NCBI RefSeq assembly: GCF_933775445.1
Contig: NC_065876.1
Span: 9,362,001 to 9,426,000 of the forward strand
DNA length: 64,000 nt
Source: Argentina anserina
Taxonomy: Eukaryota > Streptophyta > Magnoliopsida > Rosales > Rosaceae
Direction: 5' to 3'
This document shows, one piece after another, positions 1 through 11,439 of this stretch (its first letter is position 1; the number at the start of each line of letters is the position of its first letter). The translations under genes and the position numbers were made by a program. Under the pieces are notes generated by a model, which saw only the letters and a list, made by a program, of their open reading frames with translations, was not told where the DNA came from and ran no database searches.

Positions 1-2111
1 TTCCATTTTTCCATCCCCTATGTCTAAATTGATTGGAATCTGTTGTATGTATTCATCGCACTCTTCTGCATGGACAGATGAACTATAACTTGGTTAATGT
101 GAAGACGTTTCCATTCCTTGTTTGACAAGGCACGCGGGGAAATGGATCTTTACCGAAAGAGGGGAAAAATGGTGTCGTTCAGCCTCAGTGGGTTTGTCTT
201 TTGCTTGTTAACTCTCATTTGCATATTTTACAATGGAAGTCTCAACAAGGGTATTCACATTTCTATTTTTGCCAACAATATCAAACACTCTTGAAACCTG
301 CTTTTGCAATTACAGAGTAATTACTTGCCACTGCCAGTCGCCATTCTCAAAAAATGAGTTGGTACTTGCATACCAGATTTAAGTTTGATATAAGATTGCT
401 GGTTGTGTGGTACTGCAAATTATCTGCTTAGTACAACTTCAGATGATTGATACTACAATTGTAAATTATAAGTTTTTGTTTTGAGAGGACAGTGGTTATG
501 TACCATTTCCTTCATCAAATGCCTGGAGATAAAATATGCGGGATAGACACATCACACATGGTTGTTAAACCAGACCAGAAAAACGATTTCTCTTGTAAGA
601 AATACAACTCGTAGCCAAGCCTTTTTGTTTTGTTTAAGGCAATACAACTTCTAAGTTTAACTATAGTCCGCAACATCAAACAGCATACAGGACAACCTTC
701 CTGGTAAAGTTTCAGTGATACGAAAGAAACCTAGTCATTCTGGAATACAGCCCCCCAATTAAACCTTTTGGAGCCACAGTAAATATTTAAAGTAATGGAT
801 ACTGTGCAAGCAAAAGAAAAGAATAAAATGGATGTGCTCCAAATGTACAAAAAAGTGAGCTATTGTCCGAGTAAAGCTGTAATGTGAGCAGACTTGATTC
901 AACAGACAAAAGATTAGCTGACCAATCTACCGGTGCTCAATACATTCTTCCTAAGAAAGATTGAAACATCACAAGGCACATACGCCGCCAATCTATCTTA
1001 AATCTCCCAGGATCCTGATACAAGTATACCACTTTGATAAACTATGTAGTCATGCTTCTCATCTACATATAAGCCTTATGAGGGTCCTAATGCAAAGGCG
1101 CAAAGCCCACCTTCCCAAAATTGTAATACAGGAAAAAGTACTTGAAAATGAATAAAAGAGAAAAGAACAAATCTATAGACAGACATCTTCGTTGAAAATT
1201 TGAACCGAACCAAAGACAGCTACTTCTGAAACAATACTTATGGAGCTTCACAATTTCTTATCAACTATGATCAGTATTGTGGAGATTTGTTTAATCAAGA
1301 AGCAGGAGCAACATAAAAATGACTAACCAGAGAAAAGAAAATCCTAGTGCTCAATGAAATGCATTCTACAAGAGTGGAGAACCACAAAACTGCACCCAAA
1401 CTACTAAAACAGACAGAAAACCAATACCAGAATGAACTAGCAGAACGAGCTGTGTCATTATAATACGAATGACACCAAAGGGACCAGAACACAATATAGC
1501 ATTTGCATGGGTCCAGCAGTCAAAGAATCAAAACTAGATCCATGCCAATAAAAGGGTAAATAAAATATCAGTACGGAACTGCAAGATAATTTCAGTAGTA
1601 TGTTGATAGTAAGGTGAAATTATGCATCATGACATAGCACAACAGTATAGCAAAAAGAAATCATTATACTCCAAAGCAGTGAAATAAACACAGTAAAAAA
1701 GTCAAGAACTAATATAAACATTTCAAATTCCGGAATGCACAAATGTCATTTTATTGGAATTATTTAAAAATAAAAGATTAAGTCCCACAAACCAGCAAAA
1801 TCTTTTGTTCTATGAGTCAAGAGCTGTACAGCAAACACTAAAAATGAACATCCTAATTGAAAGAGGAAGCAGCATGTGGAAAACCTCTGAGATGCCTCCA
1901 GTATTTGTTTTTGGTACAACTCAAGTATGCCCAGCCACTGAAAGCTCTCAACCAACAAAAATCAACCCATCATCGAACTACATCCATCTTCTGATCACTA
2001 GTGAGTAGCGACCGCTCGATTGTGCCAAGAGTGCAAAATGGTTGGAGACCAATATAAATGAATGGTAACAACAATTACAGATACTCAAAAGCACAAGACG
2101 AGACAGAACAT
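1..2111. other. No gene recognised; probable 3' flank of the epimerase gene
   Basis: I see no reading frame with a recognisable protein family, no long ORF and no clear TE ends here. The part nearest 2111 should contain the 3' untranslated region and polyadenylation site of the minus-strand epimerase gene. The first few hundred bases could be the tail of a gene lying to the left of the window, but nothing coding is visible. Confidence 0.4.
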
Positions 2112-3422
2112 TCACCAGGCACTTATTTTCTTCTTAGACTTGGAATAATAATCCACGTACCATTTGACAAACTTCTTCAACCCTGCCTCCAAATCAGTGT
2201 TAGGCTTGTACCTGAGCTCCTTGTGTGCTAAGCTTATATTGGCATGCGTGTATCTCACATCTCCATTCCTCGGCATTGGCAGCACCTCCCTCTTGGCCTT
2301 AACCTTCAACTGCTTCTCCAAAATGCTCACAAGATTAGTCACCGGCACAGGGGACGTGTTCCCCAAATTGAATATCCTCAACTGCGCCGGACCCTTCTTC
2401 TTCCCACCGCTCCCCGTACTCTTCTTTGCTGTATCCAAAGACGCCAGACAACCCTTCACGATATCATCAATGTAGGTAAAATCTCTGGCCACAGAGCCAT
2501 GTCCGGGAGCCTCAAAGATGGTAATCGGCTTCCCTTTCAGAATATCCCTGGTGAAGAAAAAGTAAGCCATGTCAGGCCTCCCCCACGGCCCGTAAACTGT
2601 AAAGAACCTCAGGCCGGTGATCGAAAGCCCGTAAATGTGGTTATAAGTATGAGCAATCTCCTCCCCGGCCTTCTTTGTCGCCGCATAGAGACTCGCCGGC
2701 TGGTCAGTCCTGTCCTTCTCCGAAAACGGCACCTTGGAATTGAGCCCATAAACCGAACTCGACGAGGCCCAGACAATCGCCGGCTGCGGGTTCACCGACT
2801 TGCAGACCTCGAGGAGGCTCACAAAACCGGCAATGTTGCTGTGGACATACGAGCCGGGGTTCTGCATTGCGTACCGGACGCCGGCCTGGGCCGCCAGGTG
2901 CATCACGTGCGTGAACGGCACCACGTCGAAGAGCTTCCGCAGCAACGACGCGTCGTTTATGTCGCCCTCGACGACGAACACGCCGCCCTTCTCGAGAAGC
3001 TTCTGGCGGTCGCGCTTCAGGCGGGGGTCGTAGTAGTGGTTGAAATTGTCGATTCCGATGACGCCGTCGCCGCGGCGCCTGAGGGCCATGGACACGTGGG
3101 TGCCGACGAAGCCGGCGGCGCCGGTGACGAGGACGGTGAGGCCATGCGGCGAGGTTCGGGCGGAGCGGGTGACGCGCTTCTCCCAATCGGGGCCGCCCCA
3201 GGAGTCGTTGAGGGCGCGGCGGGAGGGGAGCGACGGCGACGGCGAGGAGAGGACGTAGTAGAAGAGAATGAAGACGAGGAAGAAGGAGGACCAGAGGGTG
3301 AGCTTGGAGAGCGACGCGTGGAAGCGGAGGCGGTGAATGTAGGGCTGGGATTTCTCGAGCTTGAACTTCCCTGGAGTCGAGGGTATGTTATCAAGATGAG
3401 AAATTGGCTTCAGCTGTGACAT
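2112..3422 (-). CDS. GAE: UDP-glucuronate 4-epimerase (GAE family), type II membrane protein
   Basis: Interconverts UDP-glucuronate and UDP-galacturonate, the donor for pectin synthesis; the family acts in the Golgi. The 436-residue ORF is uninterrupted, as is usual for plant GAE genes. A short cytosolic N-terminus is followed by one membrane segment at about residues 42-59 and then an extended-SDR domain. The NAD-binding glycine motif TGAAGFVG lies at about 100-107, the SSSSVYG serine region at about 220-226, and the catalytic Tyr and Lys of YAATK at 246 and 250. FFTVYGPWGRPDMA, the family's substrate-region motif, is present. The length agrees with Arabidopsis GAE proteins (about 430-460). 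The start is the first Met of the frame and gives a complete membrane anchor. No lesion is seen, so it is probably functional. Which GAE paralogue it is cannot be settled here. Confidence 0.95.
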   Translation of the reverse strand: MSQLKPISHLDNIPSTPGKFKLEKSQPYIHRLRFHASLSKLTLWSSFFLVFILFYYVLSSPSPSLPSRRALNDSWGGPDWEKRVTRSARTSPHGLTVLVTGAAGFVGTHVSMALRRRGDGVIGIDNFNHYYDPRLKRDRQKLLEKGGVFVVEGDINDASLLRKLFDVVPFTHVMHLAAQAGVRYAMQNPGSYVHSNIAGFVSLLEVCKSVNPQPAIVWASSSSVYGLNSKVPFSEKDRTDQPASLYAATKKAGEEIAHTYNHIYGLSITGLRFFTVYGPWGRPDMAYFFFTRDILKGKPITIFEAPGHGSVARDFTYIDDIVKGCLASLDTAKKSTGSGGKKKGPAQLRIFNLGNTSPVPVTNLVSILEKQLKVKAKREVLPMPRNGDVRYTHANISLAHKELRYKPNTDLEAGLKKFVKWYVDYYSKSKKKISAW

Positions 3423-3576
3423 TGGTTACGTGAGAAACCTAATTTTTGATTTTCTGGGGTTGGAAAATTAGGGTTTGGGTGAATTGGGGGAAACTGGTTC
3501 TGCGATTCTGGGTGGGAAATTGAAGGGGTTTTGGGAACTGGGGTTGGCTGGGTTGCGGAGGGAGGAGGAGGAGGGT

Positions 3577-3584
3577 TTTATATA
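3577..3584 (-). promoter_or_regulatory. TATA box of the epimerase gene
   Basis: Minus-strand TATATAAA lies about 155 bases upstream of the epimerase ATG. It is followed by a CT-rich stretch, typical of plant core promoters and 5' leaders. This is inferred from motif and spacing only. Confidence 0.5.
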
Positions 3585-3734
3585 AGAGGGAGGTTGGTTA
3601 GGGTGGGAGTCTGGAAATCTGGCATGGAATTTTGCCAAATAAAGATGAAGGAAGGAGGAGGATATGCCGGGTATTGTGTAAATTGGTTTGGTGCGTTTTG
3701 GACTTTTTGACCTGTGTTTGACACCATCACTCAT

Positions 3735-6120
3735 CTAGAATAAAATGTCAATTACTTTTTTTCGTTTTTGTCTTTGGTTTCTTCTTCTTAATTATGAGTT
3801 TATCATCCTTTTTTAGTATTAAATCATGAGATCATTAGCTGTGGAGTGCTTTTCTTCATAGGTAAATCTTGCAAGACATAGGATAAATGACAAATTTGGT
3901 GAGATAAGATATTTGTTACTATACCTAGTCTTATTCAAAATTTGTTGAAGTTCAATAATTTTGTTATTTTCCATAAAATTAGTTGACTATGATGTACATG
4001 TTCGGGGAGAATTATCCTGCAACAGTAAAATATTTAAATGACACAAACGCAAAAGTGTATTTTCAGATTCTTCTTTAAATATAAGATCTAAAATGATCTA
4101 GTTGAAATAAAATAATAATTCAGTACATAATTTTTAGGCGCCTTAAAAACATGATTTGGAAGTAAAACAGTTAAAACGATTGTATGAAACCAGCATAATT
4201 TACTTTTTCATTGGACTCAATGTGTCTATCCAACGGACTATAAAAAAATTGTTCCAAAATGACAGTTTTTTTTTTTTGCTCAAAAGTTTCTAGATTGGTT
4301 AGTATATATAACATCACATAATCTATACTACCGAGGTAGCTTAATTGCACACGACATTTTTTTATACTATATATATATTTTTTCAATTTTTGGTAAGTAA
4401 ATACTGTCAACTATCACTTAGTAGAATTATGGCTGTAGTTTTTTTTGTTTTGAAAGTGATGTTTGTAGTTCTTACTTCTTAGCAGTGATTGACGGTGTTT
4501 CAAGGAATGATGGTTTAGTTAACCATTCATTGTACATTTGCATTACCTAATAAAATTAAATTCTATTAATAACTACGAGTAAAAACCTGTCACCTAATTA
4601 AGCTCTAAATTATTGTTTTTCATTGAATATATTTACAAAAACGTGTGCGCCATTGAAGTACGTACTCTGTTGAACATGAACGGGATGCAGCTTGCAAAGA
4701 AGGCAATCTAGTTCTTTTAATCACAATTGAGATGTCTTGTTTTGCAATTTAAGTTAAGGTTGCCATGTTTCGTAATTTGATTGATGAATCACACAGAAGA
4801 AGAACAAGATCGAGCTCACCTAATTCACTTTTCTGAAACACCCATCATGAAGATTCTAGTTGAAGCATGTGCGATCACAGGAACAGTTAATCTCCACAGT
4901 ATTTCCAACAAACTCATCTTCATGTCAAAATCTCGAAATCTAGCTCGTAGTTATCAATCCAAATCATTGTGGAAATGAATTCGATCTTACTTACTTTGAT
5001 ATTGATACTATTTGAGTGGTGAAGTAAAAGATCAAAACTATAAATTGTATATACATGTATAGCATACCACATGTTTTACCGACATTAATTAGGAGAGCAC
5101 GTGAGATGCATGATGAAGTATGTGTGATATTATGTTGCGTTTTGTTGTATGCACACGCACAACAGAATTTTCCAATCTAAATTGCTCGTCCACATGTTTG
5201 AAGTGTTGCTTTATATTATATGTTGACTTATTGATTGTTTTAGTCTTTTAGATCATATTCCATACAGGGACAATGTACAAAACATAATTTACATAGGGAT
5301 CATTTCATAGAGTGGTTTCTTGAATTACAAACAATCATATTTTGCTAATATCCAAAGGTATCCAAAGGTTTCACTGAAAAGTGTTTTACTAAAAATATCA
5401 TTCTTATTAAGCATAATTACATAAAACAATTATTCATATAAGAAAACCTTTTTGTTGTTGTAAGTGATCAATATCAAAGTGAGATGAAGGCTAACTCAAA
5501 AGCACACAAAATAAAATAAAAAAAGGTGTAGACAAATAAAATTCTTCATTTTTCCACTATAGACAATAACATGTGTGATAAACTAACACATGCATCACAT
5601 AAGTAAAAATATAGTATATAATTTAAGGAGCATAGAAGATTAGTTCTTGATAAACAAAAATGTAAATTTAGTGTATGATCAAAACGAGGGTTATATACAT
5701 ATAAACAAAATAGAAAAATACTCGTGAAATTGTGAACTTCTAATATACACTAGTCCAAACTATCAATGTAGAATCAAATTCGGCTTGGTTTGTTTGAATA
5801 AATTATTTGTTGGGTGCAAGAAACAAATGTAATTGAGGTCGGATTCTAAACATAAATAGTTAGCACCGGCGGCCACCAAGATCTGGTAAAGATAGGAACA
5901 AGGAATGACACTATAAATTTTGAAGCTGTACAAATCACGCATGAAATGAGCTACGCCTTTTCCTTTTGCATGTAAAGTCACATTCACATCTTGTGTGAGA
6001 ACTCAATACTATGATTACGTACTCACACGTACATGTTTATATTCACCGCCAATTTTCCTCTTCGTTGCTTTTCACTTCCGTGAAAACTCATATGTATCAC
6101 CTAATCTCTTATCACCAGTG
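3735..6120. other. AT-rich intergenic region
   Basis: Nothing recognisable as a gene or a bounded mobile element. The region holds homopolymer T runs and short TA stretches, such as those around 4260 and 4370. The part next to 3735 is the epimerase gene's upstream region. Confidence 0.4.
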
Positions 6121-6125
6121 ACCAG

Positions 6126-6559
6126 TGTTGTACGGAAGCATAACAAGTATGAAGTATCAAGAACTTAAGAAAAGATAAATAGACAAAAAAACAAAGATTT
6201 ACGTGGTTCACCTTAAAAGAAAAAGATTACATCTACGGGCAGAAACAATGAGGAGATTTCACTAATATCAAAAGGAGATTACAAGGTGTTTATCACTCAA
6301 ACATAATATCTCAATATCACCCAAATACACTCACCAAAGAGAAAATACCAAATAAAATAACAACTTCTATAGAACCCTAAACTGTGATTACTTCTCTATA
6401 ATCACAAAGTTGTGGCTTTCTTTCTCTCTCTACAATACTGCTGGTAAAGCATGTATTTATATTGCTAGACAACAACTTAAACCTATAGGGTTAGGTTATA
6501 ATATGAGCTTAATACAAAATATAATTCACGTGCTTATTAATTTAAACCACAAACCAGCA
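6126..6559 (-). repeat. 3' LTR of the Copia derivative
   Basis: Direct repeat of 8644-9070, with a shared block around the sequence for the ACGTGGTTCACC motif. It is the 3' LTR because the coding remnants read right to left. Single-base differences and small indels separate the two copies, so the insertion is not recent. Confidence 0.85.
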
Positions 6560-6875
6560 ATCTCCACCTTAGCTTAAATTAATCAAAGTCTCCAAAAGTA
6601 AAAATCTCCTCCCAATGTTTCCTCCATCAAACCCCAAAGGGTACTAATTGCATATAGCAATCAAGTTCAAGCCAAGCTTGAACTCGCAAACATGAACTAG
6701 CTTGATCAAAGACATATGATTCCAACGAAGAGATTGACTTTCTTCACACAAAGCAACATTGTAAAGCCAAATTTGCTTCTTTTCAATATCATCAACAAAA
6801 AAGGAAAGTGATGCTTGAACCAGACTGAATGAAAGTGTAGTTAGACACTTTCCTTAAAGCTTGAACAAGCTCCAC

Positions 6876-7360
6876 CTACTTAGTAACACCATGGTCATAA
6901 CCTACCTCAATAGAATTTTCTTCAAATAGTATGACATACTCTTTAAAGTTCATAACTTGGCTGATCACAAATTTAGGTGACTTACACCGAACACACCATA
7001 AGCCATAATTATTCACCCCAAATACAAATCCATAGAATCTAAATTTTGTCCTCCACTCAAGTTCACCATCACTCACATGAGCACCAACATGACAACTAAT
7101 ATCAGAATAATCAGCATGAGTACCAAACCATACCTTAATTGCAGTCTTAAAAAAATGTAGTCGATGGAGACCAATTAACCAGATAGTAGGAATTTTCAGA
7201 TTCAGCACCGAAGTCCGTAGACTTATTCAAATTAGAAAGCAGGTAAAACACTTTCCCTAAAAGGGATCCACAAACATGTTATGCAATCCTCATACATGGT
7301 GTCTTCAAAATAGTGCGGTGTTTCACTATCCAATCTCCACATAATTGATCAAATTGGCCC
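6876..7360 (-). pseudogene. Copia integrase C-terminal remnant
   Basis: Minus-strand translation in several frames resembles the end of Copia integrase. A QFDQLCGDWIVKHRT-like stretch is followed by a YLVNWSPST-like stretch and then by KVWFGTHADYSD and FVFGVNNYGLWC. The family equivalents are the region after the catalytic core and the conserved 'SGVKGYRLWC' block. Stops and frame changes break it. The core with the catalytic acidic residues is missing between this remnant and 7387. Confidence 0.65.
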
Positions 7361-7386
7361 TCTACAAATACACTTGTACCAATATC

Positions 7387-7960
7387 TTAATTTAGACTTG
7401 GTGAAGAGGTAATTGATGTAGCACCAACAACTATGCTACCATGAAGTACGTAGATCTTAGGACAAATAAATTTTTCCTTAGTCACAACAACATAACCCTT
7501 ACTAACTCTTAAAGCTCGAGAATCAGACAAAAACCTACAACCTTGTGAGTCAAGAGTATCCAAAGAAATCAAATTATTCTTCATATCTGAGACATGTCTA
7601 ACCTTAGTCAAAGTCATGATAATTCCATCATGCATCTTAATTCGAATTGATCCAATACCCATAACTTCATTAGGAAAATCATTTCCCATATAGACAAATC
7701 TTCCATCAATAGATTGATAAGTGTCAAACCAATCTCAATTGAAGCACATATGGTTCCAGGAAGCCGAATCAAGTATCCAACCATCAATAGATGAATCACC
7801 AGAAAATAAGGCAAAATCAAAAGTAGACTCATCATCCACATAATTCACATCATCACTAAAATTTTCAGAAGACTTACCTCTGTCTTTGAGTTTAAGGCAT
7901 TCAGGTTTCCAATGACCTTCTTTGTAACAATACTTGCATTTATCCTTTTGAGACTTAGAC
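7387..7960 (-). pseudogene. Copia zinc knuckle and protease/pre-integrase remnant
   Basis: Minus-strand reading shows a CX2CX4HX4C zinc knuckle (KCKYCYKEGHWKPEC) at about 7893-7953. It is followed by the protease-like DGWILDSASWNHM at about 7750-7790 and then a 100-residue ORF (7689-7387) matching the gag-pre-integrase region (LTKVRHVSDMKNNLISLDTLD). The Asp-Ser-Ala of the protease is seen where DSG/DSA is usual. Stops separate the pieces. Confidence 0.7.
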
Positions 7961-8093
7961 CTCGATTTTTTTTATTCTCTATCTCGAACTGCCAAACTAA
8001 GCTCTTGATTATCATTCAAGTTTTCTGACACTTTTTTTCTTTAATTCTCTAGAACTCAAAGCTACTTTGACATCTTCTAAAGAGATAGCCTAT

Positions 8094-8590
8094 CTTCCAT
8101 ACAACATGGTGTCAACAAAATTCTCAAAGGAATGAGGCAAAATGCATAACAGTATCAAAGCCTGATCTTCATCTTCAATTTTCACATCCATATTCCTCAA
8201 ATCAGATATAAGCTTATTAAACTCATCGATATGGTTTTGAACAAGTGTACCTTCAGACATATGAATAGTGTATAGTCAATGTTTCAAATATAACCGACTG
8301 GTGAGTGATTTGGTCATATATAACTTCTCCAGCTTTAGCCATAATCCAGGTGTAGTCATCTCATCAGTAACTGCACGTAGAACCTCATCCGCTAGACATA
8401 ACAAAATTACATTATGTGCAGGTTCTAATATGTCTTCTTTTTCTTCATCGGACAAGGTAGTTGGTAAAGCATTCACTCCTTTTAGCGCCTTCAATAATTC
8501 TTGTTGAACTAAAAGGGCTCGCATCTTCAAACGCCAAACATTGAAATCATTCCCCACGTTAAAATTTATCAATCTCAAATTTCGCCGAAG
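8094..8590 (-). pseudogene. Copia gag remnant
   Basis: The minus-strand ORF at 8578-8276 (100 aa) reads FNVGNDFNVWRLKMRALLVQ and continues as a typical Copia gag N-terminal domain. Beyond one stop the same domain goes on (HMSEGTLVQNHIDEFNKLIS-like) down to about 8094. It sits directly after the primer-binding site, as gag should. Confidence 0.75.
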
Positions 8591-8643
8591 AAGTAGACTT
8601 CATAATTGAATCCAGGATCACAGAGACCAGCTTTGGTACCACT

Positions 8644-9070
8644 TGTTGTGTGGAAGTATAACAAGTATAAAATATCAGCAACTTGAGAAAAGATAAATAC
8701 ACAAAAAAAAACAAAGATTTACGTGGTTCACCCCAAAATCAAAGGGTTACATCCACGGGCAGAAACAATGAGGAGATTCCACTAATATCAAAAGAAGATT
8801 ACAATGTGTTTATCACTCAAACCCAATATCCCAATATTACCCAAATACACTCACCACAGATAAAACACCAAATAGAAGAACAACTTCTATAGAACCCTAA
8901 ACTGCGGCTACTTCTCTATAACCCCAAAATTGTGGCTCTCTACAATACTGCCGGTAAAACATGTATTTCTATTGCTAGACAACAACCTAAACATAATAAG
9001 ATTAGATCATAATATGAGCTTAATACAAAACATAATTGATGAGCTTATTAATTTAAACTACAAACCAACA
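8644..9070 (-). repeat. 5' LTR of the Copia derivative
   Basis: Partner of the repeat at 6126-6559. It starts TGTTGTGTGG and ends CCAACA on the plus strand, next to the ACCGG half of the target duplication. Confidence 0.85.
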
Positions 9071-9075
9071 ACCGG

Positions 9076-10230
9076 TGTTTCACACCATGGATTATGCATT
9101 TTTAATCTCTTAAAGCTAAAGGGTGACAGTGGAGAGCTGGAGAATATAAGTGAATTCCTCTACTAGGCACTTTCTAAAATCTTTCATTAATTTTTCAATA
9201 TGTCCTGATATATGGGTAAAAGATGTGCTAAAAAGCTTGATAAAGAAAACGATTAGGTATAAGAGCTATTGATGGAGCAAAGAGCGCATAAAGAATAAAA
9301 ACACTAAAAGCTCGAGAGTAGGTGAGGCGTGACTCACAAATTCTAGCACATTCGATCATATATATAGCAACACTGTAGTTTTTGTATGAAGATACGTGTC
9401 ATCCTCATCTCTGTGAATTGATCTCTACTTATAAACTAGTAACGCAAGGATAACAAGCTTGGCAAGCAGAAGCGAAATCCTTTATGAACAATTAGACAAT
9501 AAGTCCTTTTATCAATACGTTGTGGAATCAAGTTAGAATCTCGAACCAGTTACATGAAAACTACTTAAACTACTTCACTAGTTTAGGCTTTTCTATCTCA
9601 TACGTACTTAGGTTGCCCAATTTTCCTACAAAAGGAGAGTTAGATGGTGACGGGACGGAGAATTCCTGCTAGTATCAACTATCAACCAATATTATACATA
9701 CATGGACGGATCCATGATTTAATAACATGGTATATTAAGTTTGGGCGAAGTCTAATTTTTTTATTAAGAATTTCATAACAGAGCAGTGATAATTTCAATA
9801 TGGAAATGATAGATTATGCTTGTTGGAACAAGATAGAAGATAGTGATTCAAATGAAATGAATTATCATATGTACTTTGTGTTGATAGAGAAACCTAGAAA
9901 ACATAAAAAATAACCCAAAAAAACATAATAAAGACAACTAGAAAAACATAACAAAGAAACCCAGAAAAACAGAGCAAATGACTCAATTTTTCCTGAGCAG
10001 CAATAGTTGATGTATATTCAATTTTTTCACTCTAAAAAAATGAGGTGAGCTACATCAAACTCTAACCCACACCTACATTTAGGGTTAATATGCTATACAT
10101 CAATGTATGTTATACATACCACATCCAACAGTTGACAACAAATATTATTTTTCTGACTCCACTCACAAAACAATATCGACCGTTAAATTTCTCTAAATTT
10201 ATGCTTGCATACATACATATGGTGATATGA
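9076..10230. other. Intergenic, no feature recognised
   Basis: AT-rich sequence between two LTR elements. I found no coding potential and no paired repeat ends. Confidence 0.4.
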
Positions 10231-10235
10231 CCCAC

Positions 10236-11065
10236 TGTTCGAGCTGGGAAAAAGATCTCCTCAGGGAACAATCAGCAAGCCCCGGTTTTGAACCCTAGGT
10301 GGTTCTAACCTTTGTTCTCTGTTGTTGCTTGGCATGCCAGTACCTTTGAGTTAGGTACAACTCTTGCTTTGTTGATGATGATTGCGCTCACGTACTGTCT
10401 TCTTCTCACACGATTGCTCCGCAGTTGCTGATAAACCGCTGAAGTTCGAATGACCTATACACAACCGGAGTTGCTAGGTACCTTTCACTCCACCTCAAGT
10501 AGATGGCCGATCTTACTTTAGACCGCTTGGGGAAAAGCAGAGCTTATAATGTCTCGTTGATAGCGGGACTCTCTTGCTGTAGGGAATTGCTGACTAGTGC
10601 AGACTTTTGTGTTTGCTAGAAGCTAGGCTAGCGATTCGATGGACTTGACTCTAGTTGCCGAGGTTAATCGGACTTGTTGCTACATGCAGCGCGAAGCGTA
10701 CATCTGGGTAGCTCCGCTCCGATGGGAGACTTGGTTGCCGAAGCTAATCGGACTTTTACTCCGTGGGGAGATTTGACTATGCGGTTGCGCGATAGTTTGT
10801 GTGATGTTGTGTCCTTTATTCTGCACATTCGATCCCTTTATATAGAGAGCACAAATTATTCTTTCTTGCGGATCAAGTCTTGAGAACCTCCTAGTTGATT
10901 TAGATTCACCTTCCTTATTCAACTTAGATTCTACACAACATTTAGTCCCCGAAATCTATTCCAATAAGGAACGTAATCTTGCTCTTTGATAGATTTTCCC
11001 TAAATAACCGGTCCACGAGCCTAAAGAGTCTAGATAACACCAGAGTATTATTTTAGGCCCAAACA
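10236..11065 (-). repeat. 3' LTR of the Tat element
   Basis: Starts TGTTCGAGC and ends CCCAAACA on the plus strand. It is 830 bases, the same length as its partner at 24384-25213, with about 30 substitutions by hand count. It is the 3' copy because gag-pol reads right to left. It ends in CA where the partner ends in TA. Confidence 0.93.
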
Positions 11066-11080
11066 TTGCCCCCCAGGCCT
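11066..11080 (-). other. Polypurine tract of the Tat element
   Basis: On the minus strand GGCCTGGGGGGCAA abuts the 3' LTR, as expected for the plus-strand primer in reverse transcription. Similar G6 tracts recur elsewhere in the element (see findings). Confidence 0.7.
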
Positions 11081-11439
11081 TGAAATTGAAGACCCAGCAA
11101 AATTGAAAAGGGCTAGAAGAAAACCCAAAAGGTTATCTTTTAAAAATAATTCGAAATGCTTTACGTTCCCCCGTTGCCAACCGACGCGCGACTTCACCTC
11201 AAACCACTACAACCCTTCGAGCTGAGGCACGCGAGAAACACCTACTGTTTCAGAAACTCAAACCAGTTTCAATCGAGCAGACGCATTTCTTCCCAAAATC
11301 CAATCGGTTCCAATTTTAGAAACCCTTTCAGTTTCTATATAAATCGCGATCTCGAACTCTACCAGTTCATCCAATCTGATCGCTTCATCATCAGAAAACC
11401 CAGAAAGGCCTCTTTCGAAATCCTTAATCTTCAGCAACA

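Larger units (their letters stand above)
6126..9070 (-). mobile_element. Ty1/Copia retrotransposon, deletion derivative lacking reverse transcriptase
   Basis: Two direct repeats (6126-6559 and 8644-9070) begin TGTTGT and end CA. They are flanked by a near-identical 5-base target duplication, ACCAG at 6121-6125 and ACCGG at 9071-9075. Coding remnants run on the minus strand. In that orientation a primer-binding site resembling the initiator-Met type (TGGTACCAAAGC) follows the LTR at 8643, and a purine tract precedes the other LTR at about 6560. The interior is only about 2.1 kb against more than 4 kb in a full element. Gag, zinc knuckle, the protease start and the C-terminal half of integrase remain. 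The integrase core and all of RT/RNase H are gone. Confidence 0.85.

Noticed and set aside
2244..3419. 391-residue open frame on the plus strand opposite the epimerase
   Set aside because: It is the antisense shadow of a GC-rich conserved gene; its Arg/Gly/Glu-rich translation has no domain.
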